A stretch of 37,502 bases of DNA from Fimenecus sp045595185 (GCA_045595185.1 JAZNZX010000027.1:1-37502); one strand, 5' to 3'. Positions 1 through 7,604 are shown, counted from the stretch's first letter. Notes: generated by a model not told the origin, from the letters alone. Numbers and translations: made by a program.

Positions 1-321
1 AATGCGTAATTCGGAATTCGTAATTAAGGGGTGCGGGTGTCCGGTGGACACCTCTGCGAAGCAGAAGCACTGTCTGAGCTGACAGGCGAGTATCTGCGAC
101 GCAATTATAAAATATAACTAATATGGTTGGAATGTAGGGGCGATTCACGGTGCGGGTGTCCGGTGGACACCTCTGCGAAGCAGAAGCACCGACCGAGCCG
201 GCAGGCGAGACCATCGCCCGAATAAGGTTACAATACACTTTGGAACGGGTCATTCGTGAATGACCCCTACAAGGTTACATTACCAAATATAAGGGCCCGA
301 CAAAATATAATTTTTAAACAG
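1..321. repeat. Intergenic repeat block with two identical 40-bp direct repeats
   Basis: No gene is seen here. Positions 31-70 and 150-189 are identical 40-bp direct repeats. Each contains two small palindromes, GTGTCC-ggt-GGACAC and CTGC-gaa-GCAG. Both copies are followed by a similar diverged tail ending in GGCGAG. The second copy lies inside the loop of a palindrome with arms GGGCGAT and ATCGCCC (about 138-220). The first 30 bases are built from EcoRI-like 'aattcg' words. This is a composite of dispersed intergenic repeats, not a CRISPR array: there are only two copies and no regular spacers. Confidence 0.75.
247..270. repeat. Dispersed palindrome ending in CCCCTAC
   Basis: A 9-bp perfect stem, GGGTCATTC / GAATGACCC, with a GT loop is followed by CCTAC. 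It belongs to the same family as the palindromes at 3271, 13619, 15642, 15679 and 25627. Confidence 0.7.
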
Positions 322-346
322 TAAAAGGCGGAGACAAAGCCCCGCC
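322..346 (-). terminator. Probable intrinsic terminator of the two-component operon
   Basis: Read on the minus strand, GGCGGGG and CTCCGCC form a 7-bp stem with one G-U pair, followed by TTTT. It lies ten bases past the stop codon of the histidine kinase. Confidence 0.6.
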
Positions 347-355
347 AGGATAGTT

Positions 356-2434
356 TTATTCACTTAATGGAAAATTGAAAATGACTTTAAAGAGGTCACC
401 GTCAATTTTGATTTCCAGATTGCCTTTTTGTACTTCCGTTAAACTTTTGGCGATTGAAAGACCGAGTCCGCTACCTTCTGTATTTCGTGAACTGTCGCCT
501 CGTACAAATCGTTCCATAAGCTCGTCTCCTGAGATGTTTAGTGGTTCTTTTGAAATGTTACGGAAGCTGATTTCAGCAAATTGACCATTTCGTTTTGCAT
601 CCACATAAACTCTTGTACCTGACTGTGCATATTTTGCAATATTGTTGAGGACATTATCGAAGACACGCCACATATGACGGTTGTCAGCCATAACAAACAG
701 CATTTCGTCTGTTTTATTGAGAATCACCTGAAGATTATTCTTTTCAAAGCGTTCTTCATATTCACCAAGTGCCTGTGAAAGCAAAATGCCAAGCTCAAAT
801 TTCATAAGATTTACATTGATATTACCTGTTGACGCTTTTGATGCTTCAAGTAAATCGTCAATAAGCTTTTTAAGTCTTGATGATTGACGAGAAAGAACAT
901 CAACGTATTCCTTTGCAGTTTCGTTGTCAATTTCTTCTTTTTCAAGCAGGTCAACATAGTTGATAATTGATGTCAAAGGAGTTTTTATGTCGTGAGAAAC
1001 ATTCGTTATAAGTTCAGTTTTAAAGCGTTCGGACTTCATTTGCTCTGCAACTGCTTTTTGGATACCGTCGCTCATATTATTGATGTTTTCTGCGTGGTCC
1101 TTTAAATCAAGGAAAAGATATTTTGTGTCAATCTTTTTATACACATTACCCTTTGAGATTTCTTCTGTGGTATTTTTGATGTCTTTAAGCAGAATTGAAA
1201 CCAAGATAACACCAACACAAAGAATACAATTAAATAGAAATGTGACAGGCCACCAGTAACCCCAGTCAACTGACAATACAAATACAAAACATTCAAAAAT
1301 CATTATAATAACTGCAAACACAACTGCTTTCCAAACAAGAGGTATTTTGTGAAGTAATTTTACAAAAGCTTTTATTCCTTTTACAAAACCTTTCCACAAA
1401 AACTTCAGCACTTTGATAATTAACACAATGAGTTTATAAATGATTGTTGATTTAATGAATGTTGATGTTTTACAGCGTACCGATGTTGTCATTATAAGAA
1501 TTGCAAGTAAAACGAAGTCAACAAAAACAGCAAAAACGAAAAGGCACAACAAGGAAATTAATATTACATTAAAGTTAAATTCCTGATAACCGTAATCCAG
1601 CCAATCAAGAAACGCTACAAATCCACAAGCCAATAAAACATTAAATGCACCAAAAATTACAATCAAAATATCAACAGGGAATTTATCAAACTTTGAAATA
1701 TAAATATTGTCAGATTTTTCTGTATGCCCTGCTGTACGCATAATAATTATAAGAGCTACAAGAGAAATAATGAAAGATAAAACTGCTGTTATTATAATAT
1801 TGGTTTTATTATCAGTAATAATATCAAAGGCTTTTCTTGTTATGCCGATATAATTTGTTTCAGAATTCTCGTTATATTGAATTGTTATTTCATAAGTATA
1901 TTCATCATAGTATTTTGAAGTATCAGGCACGGTGTTTGTTGTATCAACGTCAGTCTCGCCTTCTACAAACTCACCTTCATCGTTTATATGAAGATTTGTG
2001 CTTTCTTCTTCATACGTTTCTTTAATTATGTCTTCCTCATTCTTGTATTCATCTTTTAACACTGAAAAAGAGCGTTCATATGATACAGTTGTGTCTCCTG
2101 CTGATTTGTCATAGGTGGAATAAAGAATACTATCATTTTTTACATCTTTAACTTCAACTAAAATGCCTTCAGGAAGATACGGATACAAGTCAAAATCTTC
2201 TTTATAATCATTGTATTTCACATGCATATCTAACACTTCATTTATTCTGCGTTCATAATTCCACAGCATATTCGCTGTAATCAGTTCTTTATTTTCGTGT
2301 TGCTCTTTTAAGGTTTCAGTAAATGCACCTGTATAAATACCGAAACAAAAAGCTATGCCCGACAGCAGTAATGTTGTCATTGTTACTGCAAAGAGAATAA
2401 TTGCAATACATTTTACTAAGAAACTGTTTTTCAT
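356..2434 (-). CDS. Membrane sensor histidine kinase with multiple TM segments
   Basis: This is the sensor kinase of a two-component pair: it autophosphorylates on a His and passes the phosphate to the regulator encoded just upstream. The protein has 692 residues. A TM segment lies at about 9-33, followed by an extracytoplasmic acidic domain (about 35-205) and then a run of roughly six hydrophobic segments (about 212-415). A dimerisation/phosphoacceptor domain follows, with the motif VSHDIKTPLT (H481), then a HATPase domain with an N-box near 600 (DNVLNNIAKYA) and a G-box near 653-658 (GSGLGLS). The large multi-TM sensor part is much longer than in VanS-type kinases of about 400-500 residues, and its ligand cannot be told from the sequence. 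It starts 4 bp after the regulator gene and ends at a terminator. Confidence 0.93.
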   Translation of the reverse strand: MKNSFLVKCIAIILFAVTMTTLLLSGIAFCFGIYTGAFTETLKEQHENKELITANMLWNYERRINEVLDMHVKYNDYKEDFDLYPYLPEGILVEVKDVKNDSILYSTYDKSAGDTTVSYERSFSVLKDEYKNEEDIIKETYEEESTNLHINDEGEFVEGETDVDTTNTVPDTSKYYDEYTYEITIQYNENSETNYIGITRKAFDIITDNKTNIIITAVLSFIISLVALIIIMRTAGHTEKSDNIYISKFDKFPVDILIVIFGAFNVLLACGFVAFLDWLDYGYQEFNFNVILISLLCLFVFAVFVDFVLLAILIMTTSVRCKTSTFIKSTIIYKLIVLIIKVLKFLWKGFVKGIKAFVKLLHKIPLVWKAVVFAVIIMIFECFVFVLSVDWGYWWPVTFLFNCILCVGVILVSILLKDIKNTTEEISKGNVYKKIDTKYLFLDLKDHAENINNMSDGIQKAVAEQMKSERFKTELITNVSHDIKTPLTSIINYVDLLEKEEIDNETAKEYVDVLSRQSSRLKKLIDDLLEASKASTGNINVNLMKFELGILLSQALGEYEERFEKNNLQVILNKTDEMLFVMADNRHMWRVFDNVLNNIAKYAQSGTRVYVDAKRNGQFAEISFRNISKEPLNISGDELMERFVRGDSSRNTEGSGLGLSIAKSLTEVQKGNLEIKIDGDLFKVIFNFPLSE

Positions 2435-2438
2435 TTCA

Positions 2439-3128
2439 TTACACCTCTTTCATCTTATAGCCCTGACCCCATACGACTTTTAAATAGCGTGGTTCGGCAG
2501 GGTTAATTTCGATTTTTTCGCGAAGGTGTCTGATATGTACCGCAACTGTACTTTCTGCTCCGTATGGGTTATCCTTCCAGACCTTTAAGTATATTTCACG
2601 CGGTGAAAATACCTTTCCTGGAGTTTTCATAAGCAGATGCAGAATGTCATATTCTGTCGGTGTCAATGAAACAGGTTCACCGTCAACTGTCACCTTTTTG
2701 GCTGTGTCATCAAGCTCAATCCCACCTATGCAGATATTTTGTTCGTTGACTTTTCCGCCACCAAGCATCATATAACGACGAAGCTGTGACTTGACTCTTG
2801 CCATAAGCTCAACAGGGTTAAAAGGCTTTGTAACATAATCGTCAGCACCGATATTAAGACCGAGAATTTTATCGGTGTCTTCACCCTTTGCTGTTAAAAG
2901 AATAACAGGGATATTACTTTGCTCACGGATTTTAACCATAGCTGTTATACCGTCCATTATAGGCATCATAATGTCCATAATTACAAGGTGAACATCTTCC
3001 GTTATTACTTTTTCAATCGTCTCTTTACCGTTATAAGCAAGAATGGTGTTGTACCCCTCTGATTTAAGATAGATGTCAAGTGCATTGACAATGTCTTTTT
3101 CATCATCACAAACAAGAATATTATACAT
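2439..3128 (-). CDS. OmpR/PhoB-family response regulator
   Basis: The DNA-binding partner of the kinase at 356-2434. It has a receiver domain (residues 1-115) with acidic pocket D8/D9, phosphoacceptor D52 in IMDIMMPIMDG and the conserved Lys in VTKPF, then a winged-helix Trans_reg_C domain (about 130-229) ending in WGQGYKM. The start at 3128 (229 residues) is chosen because GGAGG sits 8 bases before that ATG. An in-frame ATG at 3143 overlaps this ribosome site and would add five residues (MEVEN). It is first in a two-gene operon whose promoter carries direct repeats typical of autoregulation by this family. The signal and target genes are unknown. Confidence 0.95.
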   Translation of the reverse strand: MYNILVCDDEKDIVNALDIYLKSEGYNTILAYNGKETIEKVITEDVHLVIMDIMMPIMDGITAMVKIREQSNIPVILLTAKGEDTDKILGLNIGADDYVTKPFNPVELMARVKSQLRRYMMLGGGKVNEQNICIGGIELDDTAKKVTVDGEPVSLTPTEYDILHLLMKTPGKVFSPREIYLKVWKDNPYGAESTVAVHIRHLREKIEINPAEPRYLKVVWGQGYKMKEV

Positions 3129-3147
3129 ATTTTCAACCTCCACAGGT

Positions 3148-3204
3148 ATTATATCGGGAATTAGTTTAAGATAAAAGAAAGAGAATTATTAAGAATTTAT
3201 TAAG
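3148..3204 (-). promoter_or_regulatory. Promoter and direct-repeat operator of the two-component operon
   Basis: On the minus strand a TATAAT -10 box (3148-3153) precedes the regulator gene. CTTAA words occur at 3200-3204, 3189-3193 and 3166-3170. The first two are exactly 11 bp apart, the spacing of OmpR/PhoP-type direct repeats, and lie just upstream of the -35 position (about 3171-3176, poor match). Autoregulation is inferred. Confidence 0.5.
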
Positions 3205-3210
3205 ATAAAA

Positions 3211-3239
3211 AGAGATTCTTCGCTTACGCTCAGAATGAC
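3211..3239. repeat. Dispersed 29-bp repeat copy
   Basis: This 29-bp sequence (starts AGAGATTCTTCGC, ends CTCAGAATGAC) is identical to 13464-13492. There it forms the right arm of a large inverted repeat; here the arm is alone. Confidence 0.8.
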
Positions 3240-3270
3240 AGTGTTTTTTTGTTTTCGTATAAATGATTTC

Positions 3271-3294
3271 GGCGGGGTCAAGACCCCGCCCTAC
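3271..3294. repeat. Dispersed palindrome ending in CCCTAC
   Basis: Perfect 9-bp stem GGCGGGGTC / GACCCCGCC with an AA loop, followed by CTAC. It lies seven bases beyond the stop codon of the HD-domain nuclease, with no T-run on the minus strand. Confidence 0.7.
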
Positions 3295-3300
3295 CGTTAG

Positions 3301-4266
3301 TTAAAATAAATCAACTTTTAATTCTGCGTCGTTGTATTTATAGAATTTTCTATCGTCAAGTGCCCAAAGGCGGTTTGTGAACTCACCTTTTTCAATTCCG
3401 CTGACTGCGTCCATAATTTCATAAACCTTTGCGTCCATTGAGTCAAGCTGTGAAAGAAGCTCTGCTTCAAGGAACAGCGGTCTTACTGCTGCACCGAATT
3501 CAGGCTCACCGTGATGAGAGATAATCATATGCTGTAAAAGCATTGATTTTTCCTTGTCTATCAACAGTTTTTGTCCTGCTTCTTTCACCATCATAGCACC
3601 CATTACAAGATGTCCTATAAGATTACCCTCAACAGTATAGCCTGATGCAATACCTGTTTCCTTAACATCGAATTCAACTGTTTTTGCAATATCGTGAAGA
3701 ATTGCACCTGAAATAAGCAATTCGCGATTTACAAAAGGATAAACCTTACAAACGCTTTCGCAAAGCTTGACGATTGATGCTGTATGCATTAAAAGTCCTG
3801 AGCGAATTGCGTGGTGCAAACGAAATGCAGCAGGAAAATAAAGAATTTTATCTTTGTTCTTCTCAAAAAGATATGAAACAATCTTTTTCAAATCTTCGTC
3901 CTTGAATGCGTTTACAAGTGAAAGAAGATGCGAATACATTTCTTCACCTGTGTAATCCGCTGACTTAACATAATCTGATACATCAACATTGTCACTTTCA
4001 ATTACAGGACGAATTCGTTCAATTTTCAACTGGTCGTGACCGTTATACTGTGAAATTACACCTCTTACCTTTATAAACGAATCGTTGTCATATTTTCCGT
4101 GAGAATCCTCATTATAGTCCCACAATTTCGCAAAGATTTCACCGTCTTTATCCGACAACACAAGGTCAAGATAAAAGCTACCGTTTTTTGCCGTTTTTTT
4201 GTCGCATTGTTTGATGACTGCAAAGCCTTCTACAAGTCCGTTATTACCGATTTCTTTAAAATTCAT
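3301..4266 (-). CDS. YhaM-like 3'-5' exoribonuclease (OB-fold + HD domain)
   Basis: The protein resembles the YhaM/CBF1 family of 3'-to-5' exoribonucleases in Firmicutes. Residues about 15-90 form an OB-fold-like nucleic-acid-binding domain (KNGSFYLDLVLSDKDGEI). Residues about 150-290 are an HD phosphohydrolase domain: LHHAIRSGLLMH supplies the first His, LHDIAKT the HD pair, and SHHGEPEFG a further conserved motif near 250. Length (321 residues from the ATG) fits the family. A GTG four codons upstream (4276-4278) is an alternative start; neither has a strong Shine-Dalgarno, and the ATG was preferred because the N-terminus MNFKEI is family-like. A sigma-A-like promoter lies upstream at 4320-4348, so it need not depend on the spoIIP transcript. 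Confidence 0.88.
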   Translation of the reverse strand: MNFKEIGNNGLVEGFAVIKQCDKKTAKNGSFYLDLVLSDKDGEIFAKLWDYNEDSHGKYDNDSFIKVRGVISQYNGHDQLKIERIRPVIESDNVDVSDYVKSADYTGEEMYSHLLSLVNAFKDEDLKKIVSYLFEKNKDKILYFPAAFRLHHAIRSGLLMHTASIVKLCESVCKVYPFVNRELLISGAILHDIAKTVEFDVKETGIASGYTVEGNLIGHLVMGAMMVKEAGQKLLIDKEKSMLLQHMIISHHGEPEFGAAVRPLFLEAELLSQLDSMDAKVYEIMDAVSGIEKGEFTNRLWALDDRKFYKYNDAELKVDLF

Positions 4267-4319
4267 AGTTATTACCACACTTTAAAAAGTGTAAATCCTT
4301 TCGTCATTTGTACAAGTAA

Positions 4320-4348
4320 ATTATACACGACAAAAGGATTTATTGCAA
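4320..4348 (-). promoter_or_regulatory. Sigma-A-type promoter for the yhaM-like gene
   Basis: Minus strand: TTGCAA, 17 bp, TATAAT. A 13-bp inverted repeat with one mismatch (arms 4293-4305 and 4329-4341) brackets the -10 box and could be an operator. Confidence 0.65.
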
Positions 4349-4354
4349 CTGATT

Positions 4355-4480
4355 TTATCCAAAAAGCATTATATCGGTATTTGTTTTTGCAATTATTACA
4401 GAACAGATTAAAAGTGTCGTAAGTATGACTAAGGTCAGGCATAAAAGATAGCTTTTTAATATTTTTGAAAGCTCTGTCAT
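4355..4480 (-). CDS. 41-residue single-TM microprotein coupled to spoIIP
   Basis: The ATG shares its A with the TGA stop of spoIIP (TGATG), and GGAGG lies nine bases upstream within the spoIIP coding end, so translation is very likely coupled. The 41-residue product has a short polar N-terminus (MTELSKILKS), one hydrophobic segment at about 11-31 and a short tail ending in DIMLFG. A larger overlapping frame at 4272-4559 lacks comparable start signals. The family is not recognised. Position suggests a role near the engulfment peptidoglycan hydrolase in the mother-cell or forespore membrane; this is inference from context. Confidence 0.72.
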   Translation of the reverse strand: MTELSKILKSYLLCLTLVILTTLLICSVIIAKTNTDIMLFG

Positions 4481-5583
4481 CAATAATCCTCCAGAAATTC
4501 AGAAAGTGACAGTCCGAAAAGTTTAGCTGAATATACAGCTTCATCAAGAGTATTTGCATCTGTACCGATTTCTATAACCAACGAACAGGATGTCAGGTGC
4601 ATATTGTATCTTCGGCTACAAAACAAAAGAGGTCGCAGAAGCTTTGAATTGTCATTTTTAATTTTATTCTGCAACTGCACAGCAAAAGCAAGGTTCTTTT
4701 CCCAATTTGGAAAATCCGTTACATTACCGTCTTCACAACCGCTTATTATGGTAATCTGTGCTGCTTTTTTACCGTTGATTTCTGTTACGGTTTTAATTTT
4801 TGAACCGTCTTTCTGGTAAATGGCATCACGGTGAATATCAAGTACAATTTGTACTGAAGGGTTTTCCAAAAGAATTTTTTTGATATTCTCAAACGAACGG
4901 TCATAAGCACCGTTGTATTCCTTATCATATATGGTTTTGTCGTGAATGGTCTTATATCCCTTTGACTCCAAAACGCGACAAATCTCCTCACCTATTCTAA
5001 TCATATTTTCTTTTGAGTTTTCACTTCTTGAACTGCGTTCATTTGTAAAAAAGCCTCTATCGAGTATTTCATATGTTTCGGTTGTATGAGTATGATAAAT
5101 CAAAACTGACGGTTCATCTTTATCAATATTGGCATAAACTTTTCCGTTAAGTGCTTTTGGAATGTCAATTTCGTGTTCAAGTGTTGTATTCCGTACATAA
5201 ATTCCGTTATATTCAGATGTTGCGTTATGGGTTGAACAGTCTTTCTCTATGATTTTACCGTCGTTTGAAGAATCGGCATAAGTTTTTTCTGCTTTTTTCA
5301 TAAGAGCTTGTATATCATCAGGAATTGTCGAAATGACAGACTCTGTTTTGTTTTGGATAATGTTATCCGAAACTGCCATTTTGTCAATATTATCTGTTGA
5401 AACTGTTTTTTTTGAATTATCAAAAAGCGTTTGCGGATTAAGATATAAATATCCTGCGTAAAATATATTTTCAAAGGACTTTTCAATGCCCGTTGAAAAG
5501 ACAAAGAGCATCAAAAAAACAGGTATAATACATATTGTAATGTAATCAAAAAAACTATTGTGATTGTTTGTCCCTTTTTTCAA
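4480..5583 (-). CDS. spoIIP: Stage II sporulation protein P (engulfment hydrolase)
   Basis: SpoIIP is a membrane-anchored amidase/endopeptidase that, with SpoIID and SpoIIM, removes septal peptidoglycan during engulfment. The 367-residue protein has an N-terminal TM anchor (about 15-33), a low-complexity linker and the SpoIIP domain (about 155-365). That domain shows the metal-site motif LIYHTHTTETY, the segment VLDIHRDAI, and VIEIGTDANTLDEA near the C-terminus. The start is TTG at 5583, preceded by an AAGAGATG-like site; no suitable ATG lies upstream and an internal Met would cut into the anchor. gpr lies 54 bp upstream, the order also known in Bacillus subtilis, which supports the call. Confidence 0.95.
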   Translation of the reverse strand: MKKGTNNHNSFFDYITICIIPVFLMLFVFSTGIEKSFENIFYAGYLYLNPQTLFDNSKKTVSTDNIDKMAVSDNIIQNKTESVISTIPDDIQALMKKAEKTYADSSNDGKIIEKDCSTHNATSEYNGIYVRNTTLEHEIDIPKALNGKVYANIDKDEPSVLIYHTHTTETYEILDRGFFTNERSSRSENSKENMIRIGEEICRVLESKGYKTIHDKTIYDKEYNGAYDRSFENIKKILLENPSVQIVLDIHRDAIYQKDGSKIKTVTEINGKKAAQITIISGCEDGNVTDFPNWEKNLAFAVQLQNKIKNDNSKLLRPLLFCSRRYNMHLTSCSLVIEIGTDANTLDEAVYSAKLFGLSLSEFLEDY

Positions 5584-5637
5584 GCAATCATCTCTTTCTG
5601 CATATAATCATTTATATTTATGCAGAATTAAGAATTT

Positions 5638-6456
5638 TTATGATAATGCTAAAAAGGTTTCAGCGTCCATATTAGGTTGAATTGCACAGTTAATGGCAAG
5701 GGATAAAAAGGATGCTGCACGAGTGATAATCATATCAATATCTTTTGGTGTTACTATCATTGATTCGTTGTACTGAAAATCCGTCACAGTAGGTACACCC
5801 ATTGAAATCACAGGGACTCCAAGAGTTGACTCATCAATTCTTTTACGATAATTTCCTACTCCTGAACCAGGCGAAATACCCGTGTCCGATAACTGTACGG
5901 TTCTTCCAAGAGATGCAAGCTCTGAAGATGCAAGGGCATCAACCATAATAACCAAATCAGGCTTAATTAGATTGACTATTCCCGTTATATATTCGGCAGT
6001 TTCAATGCCTGTCTGACCAAGTACACCTGTGGAAATTGATGAAACAGGGTTAAGGTCAGGAAGATGCTCTCTTAACTCAACAAAGTTTTCAAAATGTCTT
6101 GTTGAAAAAATCTTTTTGGCACACAATGGACCTAACGCATCAGGTGTTATGTTTTCGTTACCTATTCCTGCTATTAAAAATGATTTTGTATATTGGGGAA
6201 TCAAATCTTTAATAATTTCTATGATGATTTCAAGTCTTGAGTCAAGCAACTCACTTTCATGGGAAAATTCAGGCAACTCCACTGTGAAATATTTGCCTTT
6301 CGGTTTGCCTGTTGACCTTTCGCCATCATCGTTTACGATTTCTACCCTGACAATTTCTATATTTTTTCGTTTCCATTTATCAACTTTTATGCCTTTTCTG
6401 TGTTTTTCAGGAAGCAAATTGTGACTTTCTAAAGCAATATCTGTTCTTATATTCAT
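5638..6456 (-). CDS. gpr: Germination protease GPR
   Basis: GPR is the aspartic-type A25 protease that degrades small acid-soluble spore proteins at germination; it is made as a zymogen. The N-terminus MNIRTDIALE carries the typical short propeptide with the RTD-A-E cleavage pattern. Conserved segments follow: IAGIGNENITPDALGP, STGVLGQTGIETAEY, IMVDALAS and SPGSGVGNYRK, then VPVISMGVPTVTD. At 272 residues it is somewhat shorter than the 300-370 usual for the family, but no conserved block seems missing. AGGAGA precedes the ATG. It heads the gpr-spoIIP-microprotein operon and is divergent from rpsT, as in Bacillus. Confidence 0.96.
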   Translation of the reverse strand: MNIRTDIALESHNLLPEKHRKGIKVDKWKRKNIEIVRVEIVNDDGERSTGKPKGKYFTVELPEFSHESELLDSRLEIIIEIIKDLIPQYTKSFLIAGIGNENITPDALGPLCAKKIFSTRHFENFVELREHLPDLNPVSSISTGVLGQTGIETAEYITGIVNLIKPDLVIMVDALASSELASLGRTVQLSDTGISPGSGVGNYRKRIDESTLGVPVISMGVPTVTDFQYNESMIVTPKDIDMIITRAASFLSLAINCAIQPNMDAETFLALS

Positions 6457-6502
6457 ATATTTCTCCTTTTTGTTATGTTTTAAAAAAAATTAAAAAAATA
6501 AC

Positions 6503-6531
6503 TTGATTTTTATTTTAATTCGTGGTAACAT
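6503..6531 (+). promoter_or_regulatory. rpsT promoter
   Basis: TTGATT, 17 bp, TAACAT; sigma-A type, 33 bases before the rpsT start codon. Confidence 0.7.
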
Positions 6532-6564
6532 ATGTATCTGTAAATACGAAGGAGGTGTAACGAT

Positions 6565-6822
6565 ATGCCAAACATCAAATCAGCTAAAAAGCGTGTTCTC
6601 GTTAACAAGACAAAGGCACAGCGTAATAAGTCAGCAAACTCAGCTCTTAAGACAGCTATCAAAAAGGCAAATGCTGCTATTGAAGCAAATGCTGCTGATA
6701 AGGACGAGCTTGTAAAGGTTGCTGTTAAGAAAATCGACCAGGCTGCTGCTAAGGGTCTTCTTCATAAGAATAATGCAGCTCGTAAAAAGTCTGCCCTCGT
6801 TACAAAGCTTAACAAGGCTTAA
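6565..6822 (+). CDS. rpsT: 30S ribosomal protein S20
   Basis: A small basic protein that binds 16S rRNA in the body of the 30S subunit. The 85-residue product begins MPNIKSAKKRVLVNKTK, the family signature, and is rich in Lys and Ala throughout, with the C-terminal LLHKNNAARKKSAL segment. AAGGAGGTG lies at a normal distance before the ATG. It has its own promoter and a terminator. The start at 6565 is unambiguous; an overlapping longer frame at 6503 lacks such a site. Confidence 0.98.
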   Translation: MPNIKSAKKRVLVNKTKAQRNKSANSALKTAIKKANAAIEANAADKDELVKVAVKKIDQAAAKGLLHKNNAARKKSALVTKLNKA

Positions 6823-6840
6823 TCAGATTACGTAGTTCTT

Positions 6841-6872
6841 TGCCGTTGACGAAAGTCTACGGCATTTTTCTT
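6841..6872 (+). terminator. rpsT terminator
   Basis: TGCCGT / ACGGCA stem with an imperfect inner extension and a GAAA loop, then TTTTTCTTTTT. It lies 18 bp after the stop codon. Confidence 0.8.
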
Positions 6873-6887
6873 TTTACAAATAATTCA

Positions 6888-6916
6888 TTGACTTTTTATA
6901 TCTTTTTATATATAAT
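6888..6916 (+). promoter_or_regulatory. Near-consensus promoter of the 59-residue peptide gene
   Basis: TTGACT, 17 bp, TATAAT; a strong sigma-A match for such a small gene. Confidence 0.8.
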
Positions 6917-6951
6917 ATATCTGTAATAAATTTCTTGGAGGTAACTCGTTT

Positions 6952-7131
6952 ATGAAAAAGGCTTTAAAAGTTATTGCTATTATTGTTGGTATTGCTGCTG
7001 TTGCAGTTGCAGCTTATATTCTTATTAAAAAATATGTTGACAGCAAAAGAGTTGTAATCGGTAATGATGCTGAAAATTATGTTTCTTGCTCATTCTGTGA
7101 TGACAGCTTTGTTTCAGAAACTGTTGCATAA
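6952..7131 (+). CDS. 59-residue membrane peptide with Cys pair
   Basis: A free-standing small gene: promoter at 6888, TTGGAGG ribosome site at 6935-6941, ATG at 6952, terminator at 7150. The product starts MKKALK, has one hydrophobic segment rich in Ile, Val and Ala (about 7-25), then KKYVDSKR and a polar tail with a CSFC motif (C46, C49). The hydrophobic part may be a signal anchor. The family is not recognised. Its complete transcription unit argues that it is a real, possibly well-expressed gene. Function is unknown. Confidence 0.82.
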   Translation: MKKALKVIAIIVGIAAVAVAAYILIKKYVDSKRVVIGNDAENYVSCSFCDDSFVSETVA

Positions 7132-7149
7132 TTGCAAATGAATTTTTAG

Positions 7150-7178
7150 GGACTGTTCGTTATGAGCAGTCCTTTTTT
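7150..7178 (+). terminator. Terminator of the 59-residue peptide gene
   Basis: GGACTGTTC / GAGCAGTCC stem with a 5-base loop, then TTTTTT. Its T-run overlaps the stop codon of the convergent spoVAE gene. Confidence 0.85.
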
Positions 7179-7530
7179 ATTTGCTTTTTGGTTTTGTAAT
7201 AAATGAAACAACAAGGCCACTTATCATTGCAACGGTAATACCAACGGATGCTGATGATAACGGGCCTGTTAAGATGCCCAATGCACCCTCTTCGCGGATT
7301 GCCTCTTTTGTTCCTTGTACGAGAGTGTTACCGAAGCCTGTCAATGGTACAGTTGCTCCCGCTCCCGCCCAATCAACCAACGGCTGATACACACCAAGTC
7401 CACCGAGAATTACTCCGATTACAACGAATGAAACGAGAATTCGTGCAGGAGTCAGTTTTGTACAGTCAATGAGTAATTGACCGATAACACAGATTAGTCC
7501 ACCGATTAAAAATGCTTTTAAGAAATCCAT
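7177..7530 (-). CDS. spoVAE: Stage V sporulation protein AE (SpoVAE/SpoVAEb)
   Basis: SpoVA proteins form the inner spore membrane channel for dipicolinic acid. This 117-residue protein has the family hallmarks: an N-terminal membrane segment with LIGGLICVIGQLLID, the TPARILV motif, a glycine-rich hydrophobic middle, GFGNTL, and KEAIREEGALGILTG followed by a last TM segment. AGGAGG lies just before the ATG. spoVAC and spoVAD, its usual neighbours, are absent on both sides, so the gene is an orphan here; partners must lie elsewhere in the genome. A sigma-G-like promoter is visible upstream. Confidence 0.95.
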   Translation of the reverse strand: MDFLKAFLIGGLICVIGQLLIDCTKLTPARILVSFVVIGVILGGLGVYQPLVDWAGAGATVPLTGFGNTLVQGTKEAIREEGALGILTGPLSSASVGITVAMISGLVVSFITKPKSK

Positions 7531-7548
7531 AGAAATTCCTCCTGCATA

Positions 7549-7577
7549 TAGTGTGTGGGAATTTTCTTTTTTTATGC
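7549..7577 (-). promoter_or_regulatory. Possible forespore (sigma-G/F-type) promoter of spoVAE
   Basis: Minus strand: GCATA, 17 bp, CACACTA, close to the GHATR / CATNNTA pattern of sigma-G promoters with one mismatch in the -10. No sigma-A box fits as well. Inferred from pattern and gene identity. Confidence 0.42.
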
Positions 7578-7604
7578 AAAAAATCGCACTCCAAATGGAG
7601 TGCG
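7578..7604 (-). terminator. Hairpin terminator downstream of the SHOCT genes
   Basis: Perfect 9-bp stem CGCACTCCA / TGGAGTGCG with a 2-base loop, then TTTTTT on the minus strand. It would stop transcription arriving from the 8988-7718 operon, 110 bp beyond the last stop codon. Confidence 0.7.

Noticed and set aside
2..37. Signs of a prophage, integron or defence island
   Set aside because: No integrase, phage structural or restriction gene occurs in the window; the repeats are short intergenic elements and the only mobile gene is the IS200/IS605 fragment at the far end.
31..189. Possible CRISPR array from 40-bp repeats
   Set aside because: Only two copies, a spacer of 79 bp, similar sequence beyond the repeats, and no cas genes.
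4272..4559. 95-codon minus-strand frame across the spoIIP end
   Set aside because: It overlaps spoIIP and the 41-residue gene in another frame and has no good start site; the shorter frame has GGAGG and a coupled ATG.
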